Origin: Lunularia cruciata
Taxonomy: Eukaryota > Streptophyta > Marchantiopsida > Lunulariales > Lunulariaceae
Assembly (NCBI GenBank): GCA_948567375.1
Contig: OX419755.1
Coordinates: 1,865,001-1,929,000 of the forward strand
Length of the DNA stretch: 64,000 nt
Direction: 5' to 3'
Position numbers and translations under genes: made by a program. Positions 45,413-58,330 of this stretch are shown in pieces (position 1 is the stretch's first letter; each line of letters starts with the position of its first letter). Under the pieces are notes generated by a model, which worked only from the letters and a program-made list of their open reading frames with translations, ran no database searches and was not told the DNA's origin.

Positions 45413-48400
45413 TGTGACACTTTCCTTTGTATCGGATCATTTTTAACTTGTACCCTACTTGTAGGAACCAACTGTTACTTATTGAAATGCTTCAATTTTG
45501 TGTTTGCTGGATTTTTACAATAATCTCCATGAATAGAAATGTAAATGTATTCACGTCAAAGACATGTTTGATCGACGAGTCTGCATGCATATATAGGTAT
45601 ATGTATCACTTTAAATACATATCTAATGGATGACATATGACGCTTATGCACAACATCAATGTCCAAAACTAAGAGTCTTACCATTTTACATTATCAATAT
45701 TTACATACAATCTGCTGATCCAAGTTCTGGTTTTGACACTAGGAATGATTTCTTGGTAAGAACTCGTCAGATTAAAGCTGTTTAGACACATCGTATCTCG
45801 GAATCATCTAGGTTAAGCAATTGAAATTTCTTGAAATGTGCAACCAGCGCATAGTTTATCATTTTTTACTATCATGTGCAAATGAATGCTAGTTTGACAG
45901 CCAAAGTATTGGAAACCTAATATACAGGAGTTCTTGGATAGCTGCTCCGTCGTTCGTCGGCCCCTTTTGAAACCTTGTTAAATGGTGACTAACAAAGTAG
46001 AAACTTTTCTACCACATGGTAGAGCTGGCTTTCGAAATAAAGAATCAACACAAGGTCTCCTTTTGCCTCGATTGCAATCAGGTGTCCATTCTAAGCTGGA
46101 CACTTGATGCGAATTCCACCAACTAATTCTTGTCTTAGTTATTTACCAGCTTGAACATCTTCCACCATTATCTTACCGGCACGTTGTTAACAGGTCTTGG
46201 GTGAAGGTGTGCACACGATAATAGCAACGTTGTAGCCATTTATAGTTTTTAAAGTGGTAGGTTTTATATACCCGGATGGCTATGGGTTTTCGAGTTGATC
46301 CAGGATGTATCCTATAAAACGCTGTGTAGGTGCTTCATATGGTCCGTACAAATTTTACGAACTATCCGTCAAAACTTTTATACAGCAATACCTGTATCAA
46401 TATATTTATCCTTAGAACCCCATTGACTGGAAACGTGATGTACTCATACAAGCTCCGTACAAGTCCAAAATTAAAGGAATAAAGAGTTAATCTTGTTACA
46501 GACTCTTATAGTTTACAACCTTAGTTGATGCTACTCCACTAGCCACCTAAATGGGTGGCAAATTGTATGAGATCAGCCAACCACATCTTCATCGTAACCT
46601 GTGCAGTCTGCAATATACACAAACACCCCTTCAAATGACATGTACAATCTCTAAAGGCCATCACCAACATTATGTATGTGATGACATCGTGGGTAATAAT
46701 CCGTGTTCTTTTGTAGGGTAGAGGATAATTATCCATAACAAGTACCATGAAAAATAAGTTCTAGAAAGAACAATGAGTCTTATAAACCCCTTCTATAAAC
46801 CCTTCATTTAATATAAACTGAAACTTACCAATTGAGTCCTATCAATCAATTGACAAAAATTATTTTTCCGCGAGTATAGGTAAGTGCTTACAAATGCGAT
46901 GCACTATGTATTCCTATGTTTCGAATCAGACACCAAATATTTATGAAGAACATTACGCACATATATCACCGTTTATAAACCACATCTACTAAAATTTCAA
47001 AAGTATATGCGGTCCCAATTACTTTGTTGTAAATCGAGAAAAGTTAAGTCTACGCCAACCTCGATTGAGGATTTCAATCCGGGAATACAGCAGAGGTTAG
47101 GAATCAAATTACTCCAGCTTAAACTTACCATAAATCAAGAATTGAAATTCAAACTCTTGTGAGTTTGAATTCTACACAGTTGACGACAGTGTAAAATTGA
47201 TTTCTACCTTGTAAACTGAATGCAATTTAACTGTTTATTTTCAAAAGAGGTATAAATTAATTGTTGGATCTGATTGGTTTCGAAGGGATAGAAGAGAGCA
47301 CCGTTTGAATCTGACCATTGGGAAGAATATCTCTCATGAATATGTAGTCACTTTTGTAAGAAAGGTATATAATCTTGGAACTTTGTGAAACTATGCCTCC
47401 TACGGTGGTCTGCCATGGAATCCTAGAGGACTTTTGAGCGCAAAGCAGGAGCTCGTTCCTCACTCATTTTCCAACAAAAGTATAAATTATTTCGATGACG
47501 TGTGCGGTCCCATGTTTACATCGGGTTCAGATCTGTGAGTGAAAATGCTATTATCATCGTATTGGATTTCATTCTACTCTAGATTGAGTTCAAAGTTGAA
47601 GACAATTGAAATTAGTTTATTGATAGACCCTTCATGGATTGGGAAAACTATTTCACTTGTTAAGAAACTGATCCGGGGTTGGGAAATTTTGGCCAACTTG
47701 AGCTGCTCTTGAAGGTCGATAAGAAAGACAGGGGTGTACTGAAGTTGCCAAGAAGAAACTCCACACATACCAAGTGCAATTGAATAATTTCTCAAATTTC
47801 GTTTAAGTAGTTCAACTTCTAAGTAAATATTAGACTCTTCATATTCTCTTTACCTTAGCATGATAATGGTAGATGTTAGGACTGAGTCATCTCAGAAGAT
47901 TTGAATATTTTTTACTTGTTTATGCATACTAGTTGCATTCGACCTTTTGTGCATCAGACATTCGTAATTCAAACAACCATCATTCTTTTTGTAATGATGG
48001 GTATTTGTTGAATTTTCAACCCGAGTGTATAAAAACACGTTGACACCTGTTTCATAATCAAGTAGAATCCCGGTTTTGAATGTCTCAAACACTAATTATA
48101 TTACTAGTAATAAAAAGTATACAGCTATACATTCCCCAACTCTTATATTCTGTCCTATAATGAAGAGGCACGAGTTGATAAAAACACGGTAATACTTGCC
48201 TCGCTAGAATTTCAATATTGGATTTCTTGCAATCACTTATTTATTTTTTACTTAAACTAATAATACAACTATACATTCCCAACTCTTAAATTATCTAATG
48301 GATGGGAAAAGAAATATTTTCTTTTATTTACCGGGTATAATATAGCTCATATGTGCAAACTTTTAAGTTATTATCATCAGATACTGGATGATGTTCTAAT

Positions 48401-49521
48401 GGTGTATAGTTTTATTTTGCCATCTTATGAAGGTTTTTAAGAAAACAATATTTCTACCCTTTGTAATTCTAAATTATTTTTAATTAAACTTTACTAACCT
48501 TTAACTTTAAACTTTACATTTTTTACATCATATTCCTATAAGTCCATGCATTGATCTCAACTCTCATTGTTTCACTAGCTCAATGTCTTACCTAGCTGGT
48601 CCTCTTATACAACATGAAAATTAACTACAATAACTCAATTTAAGGAGCGGTTATATCATACATTCATATTGATACAAATTTGATCTCAAGAAAAGAGAGA
48701 GCCATCGGTCTTCTGTTCCATTTTCTTAATTAAACTCTATAATACCACATATGTTTTAGATAGATTTATATTATATTTTTTTCCTTTTTTTATATTATAA
48801 TAAAAACAATTTTATTAATATATAATTATGGTTATTAATTTTATTATCTATTAAAATTTAAGAATATGTTATTTTAGCATTAAATCATTTCAAATCATTT
48901 GGAGAGAGTCTATATGAATGGAAAATCTTATAAAGAAATTTATTAATTTATTAGAAAAGGTGGAACCAGCTAAACACAAGGACACTACTTATAAATCTCA
49001 TTTTGGATTGATTTGATACCGAACGAAACATTTTCTCTTGTACCGATTATGAAGCGCACTTAGCTAAAGGTAGTACATCAATATCAAATGAGACCTCTTG
49101 CAAATAATGGATAACTGATTCTTATCCAAATTGATCACATTATCCTTGAATACCCATGTGACACCAAACGGCAACCAAACAGCGTTGCTTTTTTATTTAG
49201 TTTAGCCGATTCAATCCCCACCCGGACAGATCTCTATCTTCACTTTGGAACTATGAATTTTCAAGTAAAAAAAGGGTTTCCAATTGCAGATTATTCTACA
49301 TAATGTTATATAAGATCACAACTATGTAAAATTTTATGAAATATCTCTTCAAGATGACAAATATAAAAGTTAAGCAAGTTAAAAGTTGATCATAAAAGTT
49401 TTGAAGAAAACCTGCCAACAATTAACAAAGGAACATAACAAATTTATGAGAATGAGCTAAGTATGGTACAACTTTTGAGTCATCTTGCTATACCATCTCA
49501 GATTTAGTTTACAAAATTACA
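45413..49521. other. Stretch without recognised genes
   Basis: AT-rich, with only short frames. The one notable structure is an 11-bp palindrome at 47146-47171. The region 48700-48900 is extremely AT-rich. Confidence 0.4.
47146..47171. repeat. 11-bp palindrome with 4-nt loop
   Basis: AATTCAAACTC (47146-47156), TTGT, GAGTTTGAATT (47161-47171). Perfect arms. Confidence 0.9.
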
Positions 49522-49913
49522 TGTTATTTGTTTTGTTTTGATAACTTATTGTGCATATATATAGTTACAACATATAAAGGTGATAATATCATATAGTATA
49601 GAAACATAATCATATATGATGTATATGATTATGCTTAGCTTATGAGAAGCTTCTAAGAACTTCCCCATGTTTGAATAGCTTGTACACCAAGTAAATGGTT
49701 AGCTTAGCTTGTATGCAAAGTAGAAAATTAGCTTGGCTTGCATTCCAAGGAAGTCAACTTCTACAAGGAAACTTGCTTGGAAACTTCTTGGGAGTCTTGT
49801 ATTTTAGCTTCCATATAAATACCAAAGTCCAAACTCATGGTAGGCATTCAATCAAGTGAGAGTTTCCAATGTCATCTTCCAATCTTCTATTTCTCTCCTT
49901 GGCTTTTTACATT
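49522..49913 (+). repeat. 5' LTR of the Ty3/gypsy element
   Basis: Shares with the 3' LTR the segments CCAAGTAAATGG-TAGCTTAG, TTCTTGGGAGTCTTGTA, TATAAATACCAAAG (TATA box about 49814) and GAGTTTCCAATGT, and ends TTTTACA. The start is placed at a TG but is uncertain by tens of bases. Confidence 0.7.
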
Positions 49914-49914
49914 G

Positions 49915-49925
49915 GTATCATAGTA
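49915..49925 (+). promoter_or_regulatory. Primer binding site (tRNA-iMet type)
   Basis: TGGTATCATAG lies one base after the 5' LTR end and matches the common plant primer site TGGTATCAGAG at 10 of 11 positions. Confidence 0.75.
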
Positions 49926-51529
49926 AGAATAGGATGGATGAAATCTATAGACCATCAATCAAATTCCTCTAGTGATTTATTTATATACTACTAAAGCACC
50001 TTGTCTAGCCATTAGTCACTTTCCGCTTTGGTTAAGATGTTTTGTATGGGATCATCTTGTATGATGAACCATTGACGCTTCTTGTTGTAACTTACAAAGA
50101 ATGGTGGATGTGTTAACCTAGATAATTGTAAGAAGATAGTGTGGTAGAATAGTAGTCATGGCAATGATGTCCAAAATTATCATTGTTATGTAGCAATAGA
50201 TAGAGCATTTCACTCAATTGTTGGAAGAGAGTGATTGTGATGGTCAATGACAAGAGCAATTAGAGAAAGCAGTGTTGTGAGAGGGAGAAGATCAAGTTCT
50301 ATTCACCAACTGTATTTATTGGCAAGAATCTACCAAGTGTAGTAGAAAATTTGGTGTTTTATTGTGAATTTTATTTTGAAGCCATAAATATTTTAGATGA
50401 TTGGAGACAAATCCTCTTTGCTTCACATCAATTAGATGGAGTGCAAAATTATGTTGGTGATTCTAGGTGGAGTAGGCTTAATAGCAATCTATTGCTCTAA
50501 TTTTGATGTGAAAAGACTTCAAGAGTGCAGTCATTGGGAGATTTCAAATTGTAAATAATGCACAAGTTGCACAAGATCAACTTGAAATTGCATACCAAAC
50601 TGGAACTCATCATGCATGAACCCAAATTTAAAAAAAAAGCTATACAAATGGTTGAGCGCTTTGACTACTTGGTCGCCACAACTTGGTTTAGACTTAGACC
50701 CACACAAAGCCTACAATCACACCAAGCATAGGTAGATGAACTAGCACTTATAAAGATTGCTGGCAAGCAACAAAGACCATATGGCATAGCAAACTAAGAG
50801 TAATTATGAAAAATGGTGGCTGCTTCTGTTGTTGCCAAATTGGACATTGTATATCTAAATATCCAAACAAGAATTGACAAACTCAACCAATTGACCAAAT
50901 GGAGTCTTGGAGCATGTTGATCAAGAAAACAAAGAGTCTCAAGAGGAAATATTGAGCTACTTATTGAGAACCTAAATAGTTCCAATGGAATTGAAGACTC
51001 AACCTATATAAGTTTGATCTACTTGTAATGGATGATATTTGATATTTTGGCTGATGGTGTGAGTTTTGAGAATTATGTGTCCATGCAATTAGCAAAAGGA
51101 TTAAGTATTCATATAAAGCCAATATTAGGTAATAAATTAATAACGGAAAATGGTAAAAAGAGTTATGCATTCTAAAACTCACAACATGTTTCATTCTAAC
51201 TTGGGAAAGAGTATTCCAAATGCATGAGATTTGTAATAATCCCTTACACTATGATATAATTTTAGATATTCATTTGTTTGAATGTCATAGGGTTCAATTT
51301 GATTGGGCCTAACAATAAATTCAAGTACAATACCAAGGTAAAAGTTATTAATTAGGTTGTTTGGCAACTTTGAGGAAGACATCTAATAGTAGTTAATCCT
51401 AATATGGAAAATCTATTAGTCTAGTGGTTATAGAGTAAGCTTTTGAGGAAAATATTCCTTTTTTTGTAGTGTGGATCAAACCTACTACACAAGGGGACTT
51501 TGATGAGGATGAGGAGCCTCAAAAAGTAA

Positions 51530-52790
51530 TGGTTTAAAAGATAGTGCAAGAGTTTGTAGATGTGTATCCGTATAATCTTCCAAAAGTGTTACCTTTTGAT
51601 CAAGGTATACACTTCAAGATTGAGCTATTGCCAAAATAGTAATACAATGCATCATCAAATCTTACTAAAGGAATTAGATGAACTTTGAACAACACTAATA
51701 GAGTTGTTGGAGAAGGATTTCATAGAACATAGTACATCTCCTTGGGGAGCTTCAGCACCAAAGAAGGATGGAGAGCTCCAATTTAGTATTGATTACCATG
51801 ACCTTAATAAAAGAACTATAAAGAGTGAGTATCTCTTGCCTCAAATTAATCAATTAAATGGATCATAATACTTCTCAAAGTTAGATTTTCAAAGCAACTA
51901 TTGGAAAATTATAATTGATGAGGAAGGTGTGCAACATACCACTTTTTTGCACAAGGTATGGGTATTTTGAATAGAGAGCTTTCCCTTTTGGGCTCTTTTA
52001 TGCTACATCAATTTACATGGATTAAATGCGTTAGGTGTTAGATTGATACATGGTATTTTTATTGCATGATATTTTACTTTATAGTAAGATAGAAGCAAAA
52101 CATAAAAACCACATACAAGAGGTCTTAAGATAGCTACAACAATGAAATTCTATTAGACAAAGTCCAACTATGTTTTTTAGCAAAAAGAGGTTACCTTCTA
52201 GAGCCATAAGGTTTCAATTGAAAGAAACAAGATGGTAGAAGAGAAATCAAGACTATTATTGATTGATTTACTCCTAAGGATTCTATGGAAGTTTGGGGAC
52301 TTAATGGATTGGTAAGATTTCACCACAAATTCATTAACTATTTTGCTCATGTGGCTACATAGTTAGTTGATTTTGTGGGGAAGACAACAAGCTTCAATTA
52401 GACCACCAACAAGAGGAAGCAATCAAGAAACTTAAGGAGATGGTATCTTCAAATTCATCCTCCAACCATATGATTTTGAACTACCTTACAAGGTTAGGTT
52501 TGATGCTTCTAAATTTGCAATTGGAGCTATGTTGCAACAAGAATTTGTAGATGGATTTCTTCCCCTTGCCGTTGTATCTTGAAGACTAAATGAAACTTAA
52601 GTGAATCATTTTTCTTGAGATCTAGAACAACTTGCAAGTTGTACATAATGAAAGAGTGGAGACATATTCTCATGGGAAAAAAATGATACTGCAAATTGAT
52701 CATAAACCCTTCTTGCATACTTTAATTTGGAGCACATGAAGCGTAAGCATCATCAATGGGAGGAAAAGCTACAACTATTCAATAAAAAAG
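51530..52790 (+). pseudogene. Ty3/gypsy reverse transcriptase and RNase H remnant
   Basis: Frames in order: VQEFVDVYPYNLPKVLPFDQ, EKDFIEHSTSPWGAS, FSIDYHDLNKRTIKS and FSKLDFQSNYWKIIIDEEGV (motif A with its Asp). LLHDILLYSK stands where a Y-x-D-D motif is expected, so one catalytic Asp is gone. RNase H follows near 52500 with FDASKFAIGAMLQQ. Stops and frame changes occur throughout. Confidence 0.78.
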
Positions 52791-53229
52791 CTTGAGTAGA
52801 AACTAGGAAAGTTCTAAGTCATTTATGATGCCTTGTTACAAAGACCTTATTTGAAGATTCTTCCTAAATTTCCAATCATCATAGCAATCACCACAATGTC
52901 ACTGGACTTACATGTACAAATAGAGTTCAAGGCTACTTTACAACAATATCTCTTCTTTCATCTTTGCAAAGTTGCATTGCAACACATGATAAGGAGTACA
53001 ACACCTTTTTATTAAAAAATTATGTTTTATTTTGTGAGAATTGAATCTCCAACAATAAGAGATATACTACTTTTGCAACTTCAAGAAGCTCATGATTCAC
53101 CAATCACTATGCACATGGGGAAGGACAAGACATTAAGTACCCTATGATATTAATGGTAGTGGAAAAAAATGGCATGAGAGGCTTGAGAGTTAGTCCAATC
53201 TTGTATAAGTTGACAATGCAACAAGATAA

Positions 53230-54250
53230 TCAACCGAAAACCAAGTGTTCTACTTCAACCCCTACCAATTCAATCTGCTTAATGGGAAAATGCGAGCTAA
53301 GATCTCATCACATGCTTACCAGAGAATAGACCAAGGCCATATAAAGATTGTGGTTTTTGTTGATAAGCTTAACAAGCAAATTCATTTGGCACCTATTGTG
53401 GATAGAGTCAATACTTCCATGTTGATGAAGATTTACTTTGATAGTATCTTCAAGCACCATGGGATACCAAGGGTTTTCTCACCTCTAATCATGATCTTTG
53501 ATTCATTGGTAAATTTTAGTAAGCACTTTTAAACTACTCAATACCAAGGTTGCATTATCTATGGCCTATTATATGCAAACTAATAGGCAAACTAAACAAG
53601 AAAATTGCACTTTGGAAGATATACTCCATATCTTTGTCAGTGTTCACCACACCAATTGGGAAACTTACCTTAGACAACCAAGTTTGCCTCTGATAATTCT
53701 AAGTAAGCAAGTAGTAGATTCTCTCCTTCTTCCTTACTTATAGGCAAGATCATCTTGTGTTTCAAATTCTCATCTTGCTCTATCACAATCTCATGTTTCA
53801 CATACTTTTACCTTGTTATCCACATTTTTTACATCTTATACAAAGCTAAGTCTCATGTTCTTATTGCTCAAAATTGGGAAAAGCAATATGGTAAATAGTC
53901 ACCATGATTTCACTTTCCAAATAGATGATAAGGTCATGCTTTCTTGTGTTAGCTTTCCTCTTTTGATTGAAAACCAAGTTTGGAAACTTGCTTTAATTGG
54001 ATAGGTCTACTTGGTATTACTCAAATTATTTCTCCTATTGCTTACAAACTTGCACTCCCTAGTCACATGATGATCCATCTTATCTTCCATCTTTCAAAAT
54101 TAAAACCCTTTGTTTCTAACTATTCTTCCTTTCTTACTTGTGCCCAACCTCCTCCTCTCCCTCCACCTCCAATCTCTATTAATGATTATGATGGATATAA
54201 AGTTGGCCATATTCTTTGCCAAAGAGCCATCCAACATGGTTGTCAATGAT
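53230..54250 (+). pseudogene. Ty3/gypsy integrase remnant
   Basis: IKIVVFVDKLNKQIHLAPIV (53340-53400) matches the integrase core around the first Asp. FKHHGIPRVFSP and a decayed second-Asp region follow, then AYYMQTNRQTKQENCTLEDI, equivalent to the A-Y-H-P-Q-T-D-G-Q-T-E-R segment, with the acidic residue changed. Further on, FQIDDKVMLS and HLIFHLSKLKPF match the C-terminal integrase region. All pieces are separated by stops or frame changes. Confidence 0.78.
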
Positions 54251-54388
54251 AAATTGAATACAAGGTTTTCTAGAAAAATATCCCCTTCACAATGCCATAT
54301 TAGAACCTCTTCCTCATCTCTAAAATACTCAAGTAGTTGTACAAGAGTTCAAAGACTTCATGGCAACAAGGGCCTCAGCAACTAGTGG

Positions 54389-54794
54389 TGTAGAATATAT
54401 GATACTATGGAGTTAGCAAAAGAGTAATAGGAGCTAATGAGTTAGCAAAATTGCTAATTCTAGCCAAAAAGAGATAGATCTAGCATAATTTAAGAATGTT
54501 AAGAATATTCTAGAAACATTTAGGAGCTTCTTGGCAAGAATCTTCTAGGAACTTCCTAAAGTTTGAGAAACTTGAATGCCAAGTAAATGGCTAGCTTAGC
54601 TTGTACACCAAGTAGATGGTTAGCTTAGCTTTGCACTCCAAGAAAGGTAGCTTCTAGAAGGAATCCTCCTTGGAAGATTCTTGGGAGTCTTGTACTTAAC
54701 TTTCCTATAAATACCAAAGCTCAACCTCATGCTAGGCATTTGGAGTTTCCAATGTAATCTTCCATTCTCCTATTTTTCTCCTCAATATTTTACA
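54389..54794 (+). repeat. 3' LTR of the Ty3/gypsy element
   Basis: Starts at TGTAGAATATATGATAC after a purine-containing stretch, has a TATA box (TATAAATA, 54706-54713) and ends TTTTACA. It has a duplicated CCAAGTA-ATGG-TAGCTTAGC segment. Confidence 0.7.
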
Positions 54795-55249
54795 AACATG
54801 CCATATGCCATCCTCTTGAAAAATTATCACACACCAACATGGTAGTAGGTCCACTTGTAAATTCATCTAACATATACCACAAGGATGCACATACAAGTTT
54901 GGGTCCATCGTACTATCAATGTTTGTGAGGTAACATGACACAAAATTGTGCATATGATCCTTCCAAACAAATACTATCATGTTCTTCAAACATGAGGACT
55001 CTACTAGGAAAAAGCTCATGCTCTCTTAAGATAATGCAGCTTGTAGTCACATCATGGGGTTGTAGGTATAGTATATAAAAGATATACACCAAGATCACCA
55101 AGATGATATTGATGGTTTAAAGGTCTATAACCTCCCCATGAATAATGGTATAATATAAGGTATCCCTATGTTGAGCAATTGCTAAGTTGCTATTGGCATC
55201 ATTCTTTTGAAAGATCTTAGCACATTAAGAATATATATCTACTCATACA

Positions 55250-55780
55250 TTAGGATAATCTGAATCTAAAATTGTAGTAGAATCAAGATAGATTGTTGCA
55301 TGTAAATTTTGATATTGCTTATATGGTAAGAAATAGAAAGAGAAGGATGCTAAAAATGCTTCTTGGTTGAAGGAATAACCCATAGTCAACCAATGTTATT
55401 GGAACTCCCAATCTCCCTAAGTAGTCTCATCAAAAAACATACTTATAGAATCCTCTCTTGCATGTAAATTTTGATATTGCTTATATGGTAAGAAATAGAA
55501 AGAGAAGGATGCTAAAAATGCTTCTTGGTTGAAGGAATAACCCATAGTCAACCAATGTTATTGGAACTCCCAATCTCCCTAAGTAGTCTCATCAAAAACC
55601 ATACTTATAGAATCCTCTCTTCACCATACAAATAACTTTTTATGCTAAACCATCTACCTCAAAGAAATCTTGAGATATAGTGCAATGATTGAGCAATGCT
55701 TTTTCATGCAAAACTTGAAACTCTCCTAAGAGCTTTATACCCTGATCAATCAAGACCTTGTCTAGTGCACAAAAACAACT
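55250..55780 (-). pseudogene. Ty3/gypsy integrase remnant containing a tandem duplication
   Basis: Minus-strand pieces corresponding to V-L-x-D-Q-G-x-x-x-x-G-E-F and to the D-G-L-A...V-K-R-G segment of plant Ty3 integrases are visible among stops. A 162-bp direct duplication (55297-55621) lies in the downstream part. Confidence 0.55.
55297..55621. repeat. 162-bp tandem duplication
   Basis: Two head-to-tail copies, offset 162 bp, starting TTGCATGTAAATTTTGATAT and ending AGAATCCTCTCTT. I see one difference (CAAAAAACAT versus CAAAAACCAT). TT occurs at all three junctions. Confidence 0.92.
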
Positions 55781-58330
55781 AAGTTGAATCCAAGAACATT
55801 CATCAGACTTATCACCTCAATCCACTTGGAGAAATTGTTTGCTATAACCAAAATAGATTGATGATGTCACATAATCAATGGTAAAAGTCTAGTAAAGCCT
55901 AAACTCCACTTGTAACCTAACCTACAATAGGTAATGGATGTAGCTATACTGTAAGAGCATTAAATGATGTTCTAATTCAATCAAAAACTACACATTTGGC
56001 AATAATTTGCTGCATATTGCTTTGGTTACTATGACACCAATAATGACTCTAAAGTGAGCTATATGTTTGCTTCACTCCAAAATGTCCTAGCTCATGTACA
56101 TGTTGTATCAATTGTGATCTCTAAGATGGAAATAGTCTTACTTGAAGAGCACATTGTCTCTCCTTGGTACTAACTATGCCAAGCATAGTACCAATGCAAA
56201 GAGAATCCATCACCAAGTTATCATCATGAACATCTTGTTTACCTTAACCAATATCTCTACTCTTTGGATCCTAAACTTCAACAAATCCTCTTGTTTGTAT
56301 TGATAGAGATATCATTAGAGCCCTATTGACATACACAAAAGGCATATGCATACCAACCAAGTACCATCTTCCCATTTTGTCCCACCATGCCAATGTGCTC
56401 ATGTTCCATAGTATATGGGTTCTTACTCAATCTATTTGCATCATAATTTATCACTCAAGGTCTATGAATAATTGTGAAATCATGCTCTTATGAAATCAAG
56501 GTCTATTGTGCAAGCTTCTTTGAAAGTTTACAGGATTCCATCAATCACTAAAAATCATATTTTTATAAAATCAAAGCCTATTGTGCAAGCTTCCTTGAGA
56601 GTTTGTTGCAATTTATCAACCACTTCAAGGTTGATGATCAATGATGAGAGTGAAAGGGTTTGAAACAAGTAACATTAGAAATGTGCAATGGCCCACATTG
56701 CTACTAAACACTCTCTCATATGAACTATACTTTGCCTTTGCTAAATTTTTGGAGCAACTAGCATAGCCCATCACAAACTCCTCTCCCTCATCATCTTGTT
56801 TGGTAAGCATTACTCCAAGATCCAATGTGCTCCAATCATTAAGTTGGAATGGGCATCCTATGATATGTCCCTTGAGGAGAGGAGAGGATGTAAACCTTTC
56901 CTTGAGCTCTATAAAAGCACTCTAATGTTCATCTCTCTAATACCACTCATGTATGAGCTTAGTCAACTTTGTCAAAGTCTTGGCAATTGCACTAAACCTA
57001 TAATATATTAGCAATAAAATTTTCCTAATCAAAGGAATGCTCACACCCTACGCACATCTATAGGTCAACAAGTATGTGCAAGAGCCTCCATCTTTTTTTT
57101 GCTAAGCACCAAGATGACCAAAATACTTAACCTGCTCTTAGATGAACTTTCACTTCACACAATATAATATTCGTCTATGAGATCTCAATCTCTCAAATAC
57201 CTCAAAGACATTTCACTCCTACTCCTCCATGGTAGCAACTTAAACCAAAATATCATCAATATAACATCAAGCAAAGTCCAATCCTACTAGAATTCAGTCC
57301 ATGATTCTTTGGAACTCAGCAAAAATAATTTTAACCCAAATGGTAAGAACCGTCATTGATACAATATATCCTTACAATGAGGATAAATTTTTCAAAATAC
57401 TATTTACACCTTGTCTTCCTCTTTAATCAACAATTGATGGTAACTTGCTTGAAGATCCAATTATTAAATAATATGCATACCCAATTGCATCAAAGATCTC
57501 CTTTTGTGTAAGCATAACGTACCAAGCAACCAAAGTCTATTGGTTGATAGGATTGTAATCTTCAAACATCCATCTATAAGTTTAGTTGCCATGTCTATCT
57601 TTCTTAATTGGCTACAACATACTCTCCATATGAGATCTCCACCAAACCAACCTCAAATGGGTCTTGGATCATACTCTAAATAAAGGCTCTCTCTATATCA
57701 CTATATCTATAGGGATGTCTAAAGATTGGTGTCTCACTAGTTAATTCAATATAAATAATATATCCTTTTAGAGCACCCAAATCCTATATGCTAAATCCAA
57801 ACAACTCTTGTAGCTCCTCAACAACCTCCATACTCTCAATCTTTCACCTCTTGTAAGCTTGGATCCAATGTTTGGTTCCTAAGCATTCTCTATGATCCTT
57901 GCAAAGATAGAAGATGCAATAACTAGCTACTACACTTGAACCTTAGGAGTAGTAATACCAAGCACCCAACCATTAGAGTCAACAACCTCAAAATAGAAAA
58001 CTCCCCTTTCTCTAGCCACAAGTTCCATATATCTTCTAGCTACATCCCAAGTAAACCAAGGGTGTATCCTAAGTAGACCACTCTCACTATTAATCACTAG
58101 TTGAATACCAAGAATACCACACTCACTTTGGATGTTGCTCCCAACATGTGCTTGAACTATCTTGATAGGCACAAAACTCATAGGTGTCCTACAATTCTCA
58201 ACCAATCCAAAGTCAAAAAATTTAGGTCCGTAGTTTGACCTAAGACCTAATGTTTGGATGCCTCTAAATTACTTCAATGGACATGATATTAATACATTAA
58301 CCCATTTCTTGCTCTCTCTCATTGGCATCA

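Larger units (their letters stand above)
49522..54794 (+). mobile_element. Decayed Ty3/gypsy LTR retrotransposon
   Basis: Two related LTRs (about 49522-49913 and 54389-54794) flank a region with gag remnants, then reverse transcriptase, RNase H and integrase in the Ty3/gypsy order. A tRNA-iMet-type primer site follows the 5' LTR. Every domain has stops and frameshifts. LTR ends are inferred from TG...CA and similarity; no matching target duplication was seen. Confidence 0.8.
54795..58330 (-). mobile_element. Second Ty3/gypsy fragment, minus strand
   Basis: Read on the minus strand from high to low coordinates, it holds an unrecognised open segment (58205-57930), an RT with an intact CYIDDILV box (57266-57243) followed by EVFERLRSHR, an RNase H segment (56825-56625: DLGVMLTKQDDEGEEFVMGY, SYERVFSS, TLIIDHQP) and an integrase (55780-55250). 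Order and motifs fit Ty3/gypsy. Many stops are present. No LTRs were delimited. It lies end to end with the plus-strand element, 3' end facing 3' end. Confidence 0.7.
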
